Of a stretch of 64,000 nt of DNA, positions 24,274-35,229 are shown piece by piece (the stretch's first letter is position 1; each line of letters opens with the position of its first letter). Position numbers and translations under genes: made by a program. The notes beneath the pieces were generated by a model that saw only the letters and a program-made list of their open reading frames with translations, searched no databases and was not told the DNA's origin. The DNA comes from Protonemura montana. Lineage: Eukaryota; Arthropoda; Insecta; Plecoptera; Nemouridae. The DNA lies in contig OX387602.1 of NCBI GenBank assembly GCA_947568835.1, positions 29,994,133-30,058,132 of the forward strand, in the 5' to 3' direction.

Positions 24274-25163
24274 ATCGCGAGATATACGCGTTTTATCTAA
24301 CCCCTTCATCCAATTTATTGTGTAACCTCATTAATTGGCATATTCCAGTAAAGTCTACCCCATTTCATTACTTTTCGAAATATTTCTGCATGCATTTTGC
24401 GCGTTTGCTACATCTTCATGCTATAAAAATGATGAAAGATATGAACACAAGCAATCTAAATCCACATATCACCTACTAAAAGGTTCGAGTTAATTTATTA
24501 TTTAATATTTATGTTTATTATTTCAGCCTCTGAAACCAACATATGAAAGTAAGCTACTTTATAAATGAGAATTCCTGATCGCATGGAATTGGATGAATTA
24601 TCACAGCATTATTATTAAATGGCGTAGACCCCATAAAACTTTCGCTTGCACCACAACCTGATCAAATAAAAGCATAGGCCATCATCAAAGTCAGAGCAAA
24701 CCATCCCATCAATTAACCCATCCACTCAGCGCATACCCAGTTCTTCAGCCGAGCCGTCGAATGCAGCGCATAAGTAGAGGCGCGGCGTCGATTGTTTGCG
24801 TAATTCGGAGCACCGCCGACGCGCGTATAATGGCAGCACTGGCCTAATTATCGCCCTCCTTTGCATCATCTGCAGATGCCCGTCATCTCGGGCCGGCTGC
24901 ATCCATCCTCTGAAGACGAATGTAGCCAGCCTTGGCTTGACCACGATTGTTACACTTTCGTCACCACCATGTTCTCGAAACGAACGCGATGACTTGCCGA
25001 GCGGAGGCGACGGAGCATTGTTTGGTATAAACGGTCTCTGGGAGGCTGATGATGATGCTCATATAAGCCTTAAAGTATTTTGTCGAATAACATAACGTCT
25101 TACCAAGTTTCTGTCGATTTCTTTGATTGTGAAAATACTGAAAAATATCTTAATTACTTGTTG

Positions 25164-25576
25164 TGTGGTGTTTAACGACGCACTGTTTGGACGACGGGCT
25201 CTATGGCTCTGATCTAATGACGTCGGCGAACGAGTGAGTCATGATAAGGATGATGATTAACCTCACCCAACAAGAAGGTAGATGGGGCAAACTGCTGCTG
25301 GCACTTGTTTAACAGCGCCAAGGGGATCGCAGGCTGTCCTTCCGAAGGACGGTATCACTCGAACAGGATTACTCCACTAACCCGTGCGGTCGAGAGGTTG
25401 ATTAGCAAGGCGAGTGAAGCTCTTGTTCCTACTTTAAACCATAAAACTTCAAAAAAGATATAGATCTACCTCACTCCCGAACAGAACTGGTCATGAGTAT
25501 GACGATCACCCATCCAATACCTGACCCAGCGCAGTGTTGCTTAACTTCGGTTATACGGTTTCCAATTCGACGGAAT
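25164..25576 (-). mobile_element. 5S rRNA-headed SINE, copy 5
   Basis: Minus sense, near full length: tail GTGGTGTTTAACGACGCACT, body CCTTCCGAAGGACGG and GTCGAGAGGTTGATTAGC. The head has AACAGAACTGGTCATG, ACCCATCCAATACCTGACCC and GTGTTGCTTAACTTCGG. Confidence 0.75.
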
Positions 25577-25636
25577 GATTCGGTCATGAGCTCAGAAATG
25601 GCCAGCCTCGATCGACGCGTCATTGTCTCGTGGTAT

Positions 25637-25690
25637 TTTTGTGGCGGTCATCCATCCATCATCCGACTCTGCGCAGTGTTGCTCAACCAG
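25637..25690 (-). mobile_element. 5S SINE head fragment next to copy 5
   Basis: A second, partial head (CATCCATCATCCGACTCTGC, GTGTTGCTCAACC) lies about 70 bp from the head of copy 5. It may be another multi-head remnant. Confidence 0.5.
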
Positions 25691-28414
25691 AAAGAAACGC
25701 GTCGTTTCGCAAGTCGCAAAAGCTTGTCTTCCGCGAAGTCCTCCGACCCAAAGGCAGATCCAAGAGACCATGCGGACGCGCCTTCTTTGTTTTGGTTCAC
25801 GTCCAATTAATTCGGAACAAACGAAAGTACCACGGGCACGACATCTGAGAGTCGATAATGATACGTGGAAGCTTTCCGCGTGGATATGCAGATTGTGCAT
25901 AATCTGAATACCGGGCTGGCTTCGATCCAGAACCAAAATTGCTACCCGAAACAGCGCCTCTGGTGGCCGAGTTCCGTCCACGCGGACCACCGGCGAGCTC
26001 GCATTTGCATCAGGAGGTCGATGTCAATGAAATGCTCATAACTAGTGATTAGCTCTGTGAGCCAGTCGATTGGTAGGTACACCCAAAGCACCAGGGGGTG
26101 CTTCTTGTGAGAAAACTGTCATGTAGGGGTTTCATGGATTGTATTTGGAAGAGATTTTTGACAGCACACTGCATGATTTTTTGTTTCCAGCCTTCATTGA
26201 ATGAGCGAAGCGAACGAATGAACGAAAATTCTGCTGATATAGAGTCGATCGCAGGCTTTTCCTTTGTACTTGGACAGGGAAAAAAACGGCAAAAGCGCTT
26301 CGCTCGCTTTGCTAGCCGTCGCCATTAACATGACCGACCAAGTTATGACCTCCTGAATGCATTTTCATCAGGAGATTTTACGGTGCAAGAAGGCTTTGAC
26401 CAAACCATTAGATAATGTGCATTTAATAATTCCCACAATATTTTTAAATGCATAGTTACAGTTTATTGATACAACCAATCTACAAATAACAGTTTTAATG
26501 CGATGCAAAAAAAAATACCGAAATTCTTTTGAAAATAATCGCTAGCGCTATTGCGAGATCTAGACCAATTATCATGATCCAACGGACACTGGTTGAACCC
26601 TGCACCACTTTGCAAGTCAGAGTCACGAGAAGGCAGTGCATTCGCAATTCTTCTATTGTCTTTACGATTGCGCGGTCTGTTCCCACCGCTGCGCGCGGTG
26701 TCGGTGCAGACTTCGCGCAGCGGTGCTGCTATCTGGCGGTCTCATCTGCGCAAGCGTGCGTGGCCGAGTCGGGTCCGAGGGAAGTCCAGCCTGCCGTGCC
26801 CGGCACGCGGCCGGGATGAGTGATGTGCTGGGAATTGTTTGAATTCAAAACAAAGATGAGACTGCTCGCTTAGCCCGGCCTACTGGGTTGTTGCATAATA
26901 CTCGGTGCAATCAACGGATCACAAAATCACAGAGTTTTTGTTATTTTATCAGTTGGATCTTCGGTGCGACTTAAACGCGTTCACTTTTTTTTTCACAAGA
27001 AAATACAGGCAGAAGATTTCTTGAATATTTCTGCCCAGCAAGGTTCAAAAAGCACTTCTCAAGGACATCTTAGAATTGGCGACACTTCCGAAAAACATTA
27101 AAACAAAGCTCTAGGTCCTTGATTTTAATTAATAAATTGCATGATTCATTACGCTCATCAATCTTACAAAATATCTAAAGAGCAATCTTCTGCGGTTAAA
27201 TCGGTAAAAATATAAAAAAAACATTTTCATAATTTAACGAGTGATGTGGTCTTTAAACGCACTCTATCCTCTATGCCGTTTTGGGGCCGTGACAGGAGAC
27301 AGTCTCGACTCATTTGTTAAACAGCTGGTTAAGGATACAACGGGCGAACGGACCAATGGTCGTTTTAATTTACCACAAAACGGAGAATGTATTGCAATGT
27401 TCATGACCTGCTCCATAACATACACATATCAACGTCGTCTTTCCGTGCCGACTTTACGCATGTTCCACGCACCAGGTCACTCCTGGAGAGCGCAGGCGCA
27501 AACAGGGACCATCTGACGAGAGGAATGTGAACCACCTCGACGCCAAGGCCTAATTGATGCGATCGCACCGAGCGGCGCTGCTCCAAACCTCGGCCTCTGC
27601 TCCCCTCCGCCAGGGGAAGAGACGATCCCGATCTCAGGGGCACAGACCTCGCGGCGGCAGGAGTGCGAACTAGTTGCATAACGACCCCGATCGCCCAACG
27701 CGCACGACACGGCCGAGTAGATGAATGAAGACAAAAGCGAGAGCGATGAGATCAGAGGCACGCAGATGAATTCAAGAAGAAGTTGTCTGTCATCGCTCGA
27801 ATTTCGTTGTCAAAATGTTATGTTAATGCGTTGTGATTTCTGAAAAGCGTTTGCCCACTTTGCTTGGCATTGATTGAATTGTAGCCGGGTGAGCGTGGGG
27901 TATTTACAACGACGGTGCGCGATGCTAATCGAGCGTTTGCCGCTATTTTCCGGCCACTTGCAAAATAGTAAATCCAGTTGGCTTGGTAATTGTGTCATGC
28001 GCAATGAAACTGCTGATAACATTTTCAATGTACAATGACAGTAAATGAACGTTCGGAATTGGATAATTGATCAACTTTGTGACGGCACGTGACTGGCAAG
28101 ATCTTCAAGTGGATTTTCATCTCAGAAATAGCAAAGCAGCGCATGCTTTAGTAACCACATCTCAAGTAATAGGCTTGCCTTCTTTGTTTACTCGTGGACC
28201 CGAAATTTCGTTTTTTTTTTCTAATTTGTGGCGCTAACGGGAAAGAAAGGCAGTTCCACAGTTTTTTAGCTATATTTTTTTAAACTTTATAACCTTGTTG
28301 AAATTGACGTTTTGACTGGATTTTACATCAACGGGGGCTTCTTAGATGTACTTGGGTACGTGCTGAAACACGGTTATTTACCAACAGGAACCTCAAAAAG
28401 GAAGAAAATAACAG
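25691..28414. other. Spacer between genes B and C
   Basis: Nothing recognisable as a gene. 26.65-26.82 kb and 27.5-27.7 kb are GC-rich for the surroundings and leave frames open without domain content. Confidence 0.3.
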
Positions 28415-28429
28415 GTGAAAATTATGTTT

Positions 28430-28500
28430 TTTATATATTATTTTTATTATTTTTATTTTATTTTTCTAAAAAACAGAGAATATAAAATATTAAAATATAT
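28430..28500. other. AT-rich tract with polyadenylation-like signals for gene C
   Basis: Runs of TTTTATT give several minus-strand AATAAA-like words about 250-300 nt after the gene C stop. The region is low complexity. Confidence 0.35.
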
Positions 28501-28732
28501 TAAAATAATCTTGTCAGCAGTACGTTTCTTTGCGAAAAATAGACAAATATACACGTGGTCAACACCGAAGTGTTTCCCGAACCAAGAAACGTGCTGCTAA
28601 AAATTGACTCTTTCTGCGACGCGCCATTGTCTTGGATTAGATTCTATACAGCATTCTGATTGGCTCTCAACGACTCGGCCACAAATCAATTACAAAACGC
28701 TGCAGTCGATCGCGTTTGAAACCATGAGTTCA

Positions 28733-30951
28733 TCAATAACGATAGCCATCATCTTGCTGCCTATCATTGCTGGGGCCACGGTTGTCATGGTTGTGCGATT
28801 GACTTCCTTGCTGTTGGTGCCCCTGGTTGTGACTGCCCTGGTGCTGGCCAGAATGGTTGGTACCCTGCTTTTGGTTTCCCTGGTTTCCCTGGCTGGTACC
28901 CTGCTTCTGGTATCCCTGACTCTGCTGGCTTCCCTTCTGACCACCCTGCGAGTAACCCGCGGGCCCACCCTGGCCGTACCCCTGGACGTCGTCCCCCTGG
29001 GGCTCCTCGTAGCGGATGACGGGGCGGTACCCCTCGGAGTCAGCCTCGTACTCCACAACCTGCGTGCGTCCGTCAGGAAGACCGACGCGGTACGTTCCTC
29101 GGACGGGACCCTCGATCTCGCGGCTCTCTTCGTGGCTGAACGCGCTGCCAGACTCAGTGTCGTCGACGGCGAACTTGAACTCGTAGTTGGCGGGCTCCTG
29201 CGAATTGCAAACGGGGTTAGTGAGACACGCACGTGTTTAACGACGCATGGCTGGAGGGATCCTGTAGCTATACGAGTGTGTTTTCTAATGCTTGACGAGC
29301 CTGCTTCCGCTGAAAAGGGTAAAGATAACATTGACACTCTGTCGACGGGCACCAACCGGTGCAATGTCCCCCTGGCAGGACGGTAGAAGTGCTACTGCTT
29401 TAGGGCCAATGAAAGATCAGTGAGTTCTTACCGCTAGGGCATCTTCGCGGATCTGGTTCTTCTCGCGTTCGCTGAGGTCGTTCTGGGCGTTGGGGGCTCC
29501 GTATTGGGTCGACGGGGCTCCGTACTGACTGGCAGGGGCGTCGAACTTGCTGGCGGCGTTGTGTCCAGATCCACGGGCAGGGGCGCCGTACGACGACGAC
29601 GGGGCCGATTTGACGTTGTTCTGGTTGGAAGGAGCGTTGTATTTTTGAGCCGGGGCATTATACTGCTGGGCAGGAGCGTTGTATTTTTGAGCCGGGGCAT
29701 TATACTGTTGGGCAGGAGCGTTGTATTTTTGAGCCGGGGCATTATACTGCTGGGAAGGAGCGTTGTATTTTTGAGCCGGGGCATTATACTGCTGGGAAGG
29801 AGCGTTGTATTTTTGAGCCGGGGCATTATACTGCTGGGAAGGAGCGTTGTATTTTTGAGCCGGGGCATTATACTGCTGGGCAGGAGCGTTATATTTTTGA
29901 GCCGGGGCATTATACTGCTGGGAAGGAGCGTTGTATTTTTGAGCCGGGGCATTATACTGTTGGGCAGGGGCGTTGTATTTTTGAGCCGGGGCATTGTGCT
30001 GTTGGGCAGGAGCGTTATATTTTTGAGCCGGGGCATTGTGCTGTTGGGCAGGAGCGTTGTATTTTTGAGCCGGGGCATTATACTGCTGGGCAGGAGAGTT
30101 ATATTTTTGAGCCGGGGCATTGTGCTGCTGGGCAGCAGCGTTGTTGTAGCTAGATTGACGAGGGGGTCCGTATTGGTTGGAAGGAGAGTTCTGCTTGTTG
30201 TTCTTCGGGGGCCCGTACTGGTTCGACGGGGCGTCTTGCTTGTTGTTCTTCGGGGGTCCGTACTGGTTCGACGGGGCGTTGTACGAGTTGCCTGGGTTGT
30301 ATGCGTCAACGGCGGTATCGTCTTGGCCTTGTGGGACTCCGTACTCGGCAGAAGGCGCGTCGTTCCCGAACGCGCCGGGAGTGCCGTACTGCTGGGACGG
30401 TGCGTCGTCGCTGAACTCGTTCGGGGTGCCGTACTGCTGCTGAGGTGCATGTCCCTGATGGCCCTGGTGGCCCTGGTGGCCCTGGTGGCCCTGGTCGCGG
30501 CCCGGCGGGAGGTACGAGTCCACTGGAGGCTCGGCCAGCACGGCGCCGATCAGCGCCGTCGCGGCGAACACGAACAAGAGCTGCAACAGGAGGAGGTACA
30601 TTAGTAGGGCAAGTCACGTGGCAATGTGGGAAATGTCCCGTAGGAGGAAAAGGGGACGAAGGGACATGAATTATACGCCACTTAACTGGAGTGATAAGCC
30701 TCCGCTGATCATTCAATCCCCTGAAAGAATTTACCTTTGTGACACATCAATTTCGGAACAGAGTGCTAGCACAGTAAATAGAATTGCTGCAAGGACACAC
30801 ATTACTTAAGCAGTGATATATATTTTTTTAATAATTCAGGGTGCATCAAATGATTGGTATGATTTTAACCTGAACATCTTGTAAATCCCTTCTAAAATAA
30901 CTTATCGCCGATATTTCCACGATTTTCTTCCTGTGTCTTTACCTTTGCCAT
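28733..30951 (-). CDS. Cuticle gene C: long pro-resilin-like protein with YNAPAQ repeats
   Basis: Exons 30943-30951 (Met-Ala-Lys), 29432-30580 and 28733-29197, phase-0 introns, predict 540 residues. The signal peptide (MAKLLFVFAATALIGAVLA) is split after residue 3. EPPVDSYLPPG follows, then a GHQGHQG run, a PSQQYGTP region and three QYGPPKNNKQ-type units. Next come 12 KYNAPAQQ(Y/H)NAPAQ double heptads (42-bp DNA period), then SSYGAPA units and EDALA. Exon 3 opens EPANYEFKFAVDD with the RR-2 domain (FSHEESREIEGPVRGTYRVG, DGRTQVVEYEADSEG, RPVIRYEE). It then runs into a Gln/Gly/His-rich tail (GNQGNQKQG, HNQGHQQQ) ending DDGYRY. Another ATG at 30601 reads into exon 2, but a CTGTTGCAG acceptor sits at 30581, and the MAK exon with a cluster-type promoter upstream is preferred. 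The domain should bind chitin and the repeats should act as elastomer. Confidence 0.85.
29626..30140 (-). repeat. 42-bp coding tandem repeat in gene C exon 2
   Basis: Twelve copies of a 42-bp unit encode (A/S)QQ(Y/H)NAPAQKYNAP. The AQKYN half is invariant while the other half varies A/S and Y/H. Units are nearly identical in DNA, pointing to recent expansion or homogenisation. Confidence 0.9.
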
Positions 30952-31019
30952 GTAAGAGCTGGTCTGTTTAATGCGAGCTTTGAAATGCGTTGCTTGCTCT
31001 GGAACCAACGGCTGGCCAC

Positions 31020-31053
31020 TGATGCCATCTCTACGTTCGCCTGATCTTATATA
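31020..31053 (-). promoter_or_regulatory. Core promoter of cuticle gene C
   Basis: Minus-strand TATATAAG starts at 31053 and GCATCAGTG has its A at 31020, 33 nt downstream. The ATG lies 69 nt further on. Confidence 0.7.
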
Positions 31054-33557
31054 CCTCGGTGCAGTCATTACCAGCTCCCCACGTGACCTGCGCACAATGT
31101 TTCGATACACAAAGATATCGTCTCTGAGTGATAGGTGGCGCAAAAAAAACAGGGACGGGTGGACCACTTACAGCGCTTCACACACATACAAAAACAGCGC
31201 CTCCTCTGAGCGCGTTCGCGTGCGAGTTGTACTCTGGCGGCGGTGGTCCATTATCACCGGCGATGCCGAAATGCGGGGCCGCGTTTGCGTCACGCGCAAG
31301 AAGGCTTTCGATTTCGACGGGATGGGTTGTCGGTGGCATGCAAATCCAGCTGATTTCATCGATTCGTAAAGTATAGACCCTGCGTCAAGGTGCATCGCTC
31401 ATGAAGGCTGCAGCCTCACGCACAAGTCGAACGAGTCCCGATGATGAAAATGTGTGTGTATTTGGTTTTTTCTGTGTTTAATTGCAAGAGTGTGTTTACT
31501 TTTAATAAGAATGGTAACAAAAAAAGATGTTTCGGATGTGTTTCAAATCGGGTCGGATCAGTTCCGATGAAAGGACTTTCAATCAAATGTTGCAAGACCT
31601 TATTTCCCATGACATGATCGTCGCCAAGATTGTGGGCATGAAAGGGCACTCGTTTGCTTATTACCTTCACGATTGATCACATATTTGCATCTGATGTAAG
31701 AGAGGAATAACATTTATAGCGCCAGTACGGCCAATTGTTCTAATGGAGATGTCGGAGATCTATGGCCTGACTTCCCTCACAATTTATTAGCCATGGTAAA
31801 GACAACGGCAAGTGCCCAAAGAGCTTATTAGACTTGTGCCGATATCGCCATATTGTCCCTAGAGAATGATCGTGTCCCTTGAATGCAAGAAAGTGGTTAT
31901 CGTATCCAAAATGCGAGTGTCGTAGTTCGCGATGCTTAAACAATAATGCCGCTCATTTTTTTTCCAACAATTACTACCTCCATTAGGAAACTGCAAGCAC
32001 ACATAAAGATAAATATATCCTGGCAATTCAATTTTAACAACTGAATTCGTGCGGGTACTTATGTATTCTTTTATGACTATGGATTCATCTGATTCAATAA
32101 CAATTTATTTGCGAATCCACCACAGTAATAGTTCAGCAATCATCTACTTGGTGCCTCCAGCATATCAGAGTTGAGTCTCAAAGCGCTGTCAGTCGCCCGG
32201 GTCTGCAACCCTCGACTCAACGGTGCAGAAGCACCCTCCGAAGAATCGGAAGACTGGTTAGCGGCCACCGCCTCGCCATCAACAGCTCGGTGTATGATTG
32301 ACAGGCACGGAAGTCGCCGGCAGGTGCATTTAATAACCGCCGCGGCTCTCATTGCGCAAGGAAACGTCGAGACAATTGGGATAACGGGGCATCATCATAG
32401 TCGCGCTCCCACACACGCCATCTACTGGGCCGTTAAGGCGAGTGGGACCACGGACAGCCGGGTGCGAAAGTGAAACGGACAAACATCATCTTAACTCTTC
32501 ATGGTTTTACGATATATTGTGTATTTGTTTATTACTCTCTGTCTTTCTGCTGTAACATGCATGCTTTTTCTGCACAATGGCCGAAACGACCTAGAACATG
32601 AAAGTGCAGACACGATTCGAGACCTCTTGAATGCGGGAAAACTAGAGCATCGCCTTGCATTGTGGTCCTCCTCTCCCTCTGCACACGCATTGCCTCATCG
32701 CAGTGATGATCGCCCCCCCCCCGGGCTGCCGGAGGGTCCGATGCAGGCTAGATGGGATTGGTACAACGGACTGGAGACCTGCAATTAGAGCTGGTGCTCG
32801 TTGCAATGCACGCGCTCTCGTTGCGGCGGGATGCGCTCGTCAAGGACGCTCGGCGAGGCTCAATGAAGTTACCTCTCTAGGTCGACTCTTGTTTGCTTTG
32901 GAAGGCGTTGGTAGCAGGTGTCCGATTGATGTTTTCATCGGCTACCGATTTCACGTATTGATGAATCGATTCGAAACGAGTGGGTGGTGATTTATGTTGT
33001 AACAGTTGTGTAATTTGTAGCGTTGTGCTCGTGTCATCTTCAACCGTCGCGTCCTTCATTAGCATGCGCATGATTGAGTCGATGGTTTCATGGACGGTAC
33101 CCACGTGTAATTACCCCGTCGCTCAGCTGTAATTATAGTCGCTCGCTGTGAGATCACGTCCCTCCTTGGAGGTGTCCCTCCTTAAGGATCATTAAGATGA
33201 GAGATCACTCTGGTTTTTTTCCGGATTATGAACTCACTCGTCTAGTAACGGAAATAGCTTGGAATTACTTTAGTTTTGCGCAATCGATTGCGTTCACGAA
33301 TTCAGATGCAATTCTATGTGCGAGATAACATGGAAATTAGACAGGCGCTAGAAGATATACTTCATACCCTATATTTATCGAAATGCTCATGAATTTGCAT
33401 TAAAATGATAGGGATTTGCTTATGCAGTTGGAGTTGCGTAGTAGATGAGCGTATTTTGTATGCCATTTTGTCCTTTAATCCTTTCCTTTTCTTTGGAAAG
33501 GGTACATTTAGGAACCCTCCGTTCACAAAGGATCGATTAAATTCGTATTGTCAACAT
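31054..33557. other. Spacer between divergent genes C and D
   Basis: C and D are transcribed away from each other here. I see no gene or recognised repeat. A C-run lies near 32716. Confidence 0.35.
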
Positions 33558-33571
33558 GTTGCCATGGTAAC
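33558..33571. promoter_or_regulatory. Palindromic RFX/X-box-like site
   Basis: GTTGCCATGGTAAC is a perfect 14-bp palindrome and matches the known RFX-family X-box consensus. It lies between divergent genes C and D. A near copy (ATTGCCATGGTAAC) lies at 49374-49387. Function here is not shown. Confidence 0.35.
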
Positions 33572-33734
33572 TTGATCTGAGAATTTCAACCTAACAAAGT
33601 ATGTCCACTTTTCGATGAAACATTTGAGAACAATTTTCATAAATCTCGATTTAAAACAAAAGCATCAAGCTGTTTAAACAAGAGAAGCCAGAAATCTCGA
33701 AGGTTTCCTGCAAACTTAGTTCTAAACGGTTCAA

Positions 33735-33941
33735 CTGTTTCAGCAGCGGTTCGAATCATTGTTGAATATTTTAAAGGTAATAAATATAGAAGTAGCAAAG
33801 CGTTTAAGCAAAGCGTTTCAAGGAGTAAAAGATTACAATAATTGTTTACCAAGAGATATGAGAAATTTAGACTTAGAAAAGTTTAAGTTAAGGTTAAAGA
33901 AAATGTTGATAGGAAGACGGGAAAAAAATGTAGAAGAGTAG
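33735..33941 (+). pseudogene. Probable LINE reverse transcriptase C-terminal fragment
   Basis: The frame ending at 33941 contains DYNNCLPRDMRNLDLEKFKL then RLKKML. This resembles the C-terminal WN-LP--(I/M)R----L--FK--LK motif of many non-LTR retrotransposon ORF2 proteins. No RT catalytic region precedes it and an AT-rich stretch follows the stop, as expected for a 5'-truncated copy. The family cannot be named from this much. Confidence 0.45.
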
Positions 33942-35141
33942 AATGAAACAGGATGATATCATTGTTTATGATTATAATTTAATTTTACATTATTATTAAA
34001 ATCCTATACCAGAGTAACAACTAATGTGAAAAAATTTATTTCAAAATAGCATCTGCTAAATACAAATATTACATACATACACACACACAAACAAACGTTT
34101 TTTTCCTGGTAGTCAAATAAACTCTTCGCTTTTTAACACAGGTGTTAAAAATTAAATCGGGAGCCTGCAAGTCTTCGGACTCCAGGACGCATATGGGAAG
34201 AGGCTTACGGGATGAGCATGGATTTCTGGCACAGCAAGGGAGGTATTTTTCAACAATATCAATATATATTTGTGTACCTACCCTTATTGATCACAGTACG
34301 AGTCATGTGCTGTCATCTGTTAATAAGTAAGAGACTTATTATTGACTCAAACACCAAACAAACTGGGGCTCGAATCTGTTTCAAGCAAACATTACTTTGT
34401 CAGGCACGTCAACAAATGTCAAGAACGTTGTGCCTTTCCTTTGATTTTTGCTTGAACCATATTGCGCAGATTTTATTTTAAGGTCCCTGCGAGAAACAAC
34501 TTTAGCCTCTAGCCAGGCTAGAAAGGTGACTTGCACTTTGCCCCAGTCATTAGTGCTTTTCCTGAGCTGAAAGCAAAATAGGGGCGAAGTACACTTGTGC
34601 CTCCCTCCACCCTTAATTATGTCACTGCGGATGTGTAGTGGATCTCCTTATCAGACAACGTTCTCAGCGTTGAACAAAAGAATTTAAATGGTCTTCCTAG
34701 AAATACCACCGAAAATCATGCCAGGGACAAAACATATGCTCAGGACTGATTTTCTAGCAATGTTTAGCACCTAAGCCTGAAAGTACAGCCAAGCCAAGAG
34801 CGTGCTCGAGCACATTCTCATTTCCGTACGCCATCATCACGCCGCCGATCCTAGCTGAAGACGCTCGCTCGCCTTCACGTAAGACGGCTGTCCAAGTTAT
34901 GAAGGGTACCTGCCGACCGTCGGCAAAAGTGCAGCCTTCGAACGCCGATCTAGATCATCGCTCGATGATGACGGCAGCCTGGCCGAAGATTGCGAAGACC
35001 GCGGATGCACTGGATGGTCTGGTCTGTAGACAATGTGGTCCGTCTGCCGACCAGCGCCGAGTGATGTAACGACGGCTACCCCCGCCCGGCCCGGCGCGGC
35101 GGTCACTCGACATGTTGTACCCCCCGGTGTCCGGCGATACG

Positions 35142-35179
35142 TATAAATGCCGCCGGTCGATTTCGAACAAGCATCAGTC
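35142..35179 (+). promoter_or_regulatory. Core promoter of cuticle gene D
   Basis: TATAAATG starts at 35142 and GCATCAGTC has its A at 35176, 34 nt downstream. The ATG lies 54 nt after that. Confidence 0.75.
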
Positions 35180-35229
35180 TTTGGGCTCCAATAACCAGAA
35201 GTGCACCGTGCAACAGAAGAATAACAACC

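Noticed and set aside
26640..26820. GC-rich island with open frames
   Set aside because: No domain, promoter or splice support; several frames are open because of base composition.
28604..29386. 260-codon plus-strand frame opposite gene C exon 3
   Set aside because: Leu/Val-rich antisense of the RR-2 exon. The minus strand has a clear domain, acceptor and stop.
29626..30140. CRISPR-like array
   Set aside because: Repeats are contiguous, in coding frame and without unique spacers.
30581..30601. ATG at 30601 as start of gene C
   Set aside because: It reads in frame, but a good acceptor (CTGTTGCAG) follows, and the MAK exon at 30943-30951 with its promoter fits the cluster plan better.
29504..30604. 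Long plus-strand open frame (about 366 codons) opposite gene C
   Set aside because: It is the antisense shadow of the 42-bp repeat. A repeat whose length is a multiple of 3 keeps other frames open; there is no splice or promoter support.
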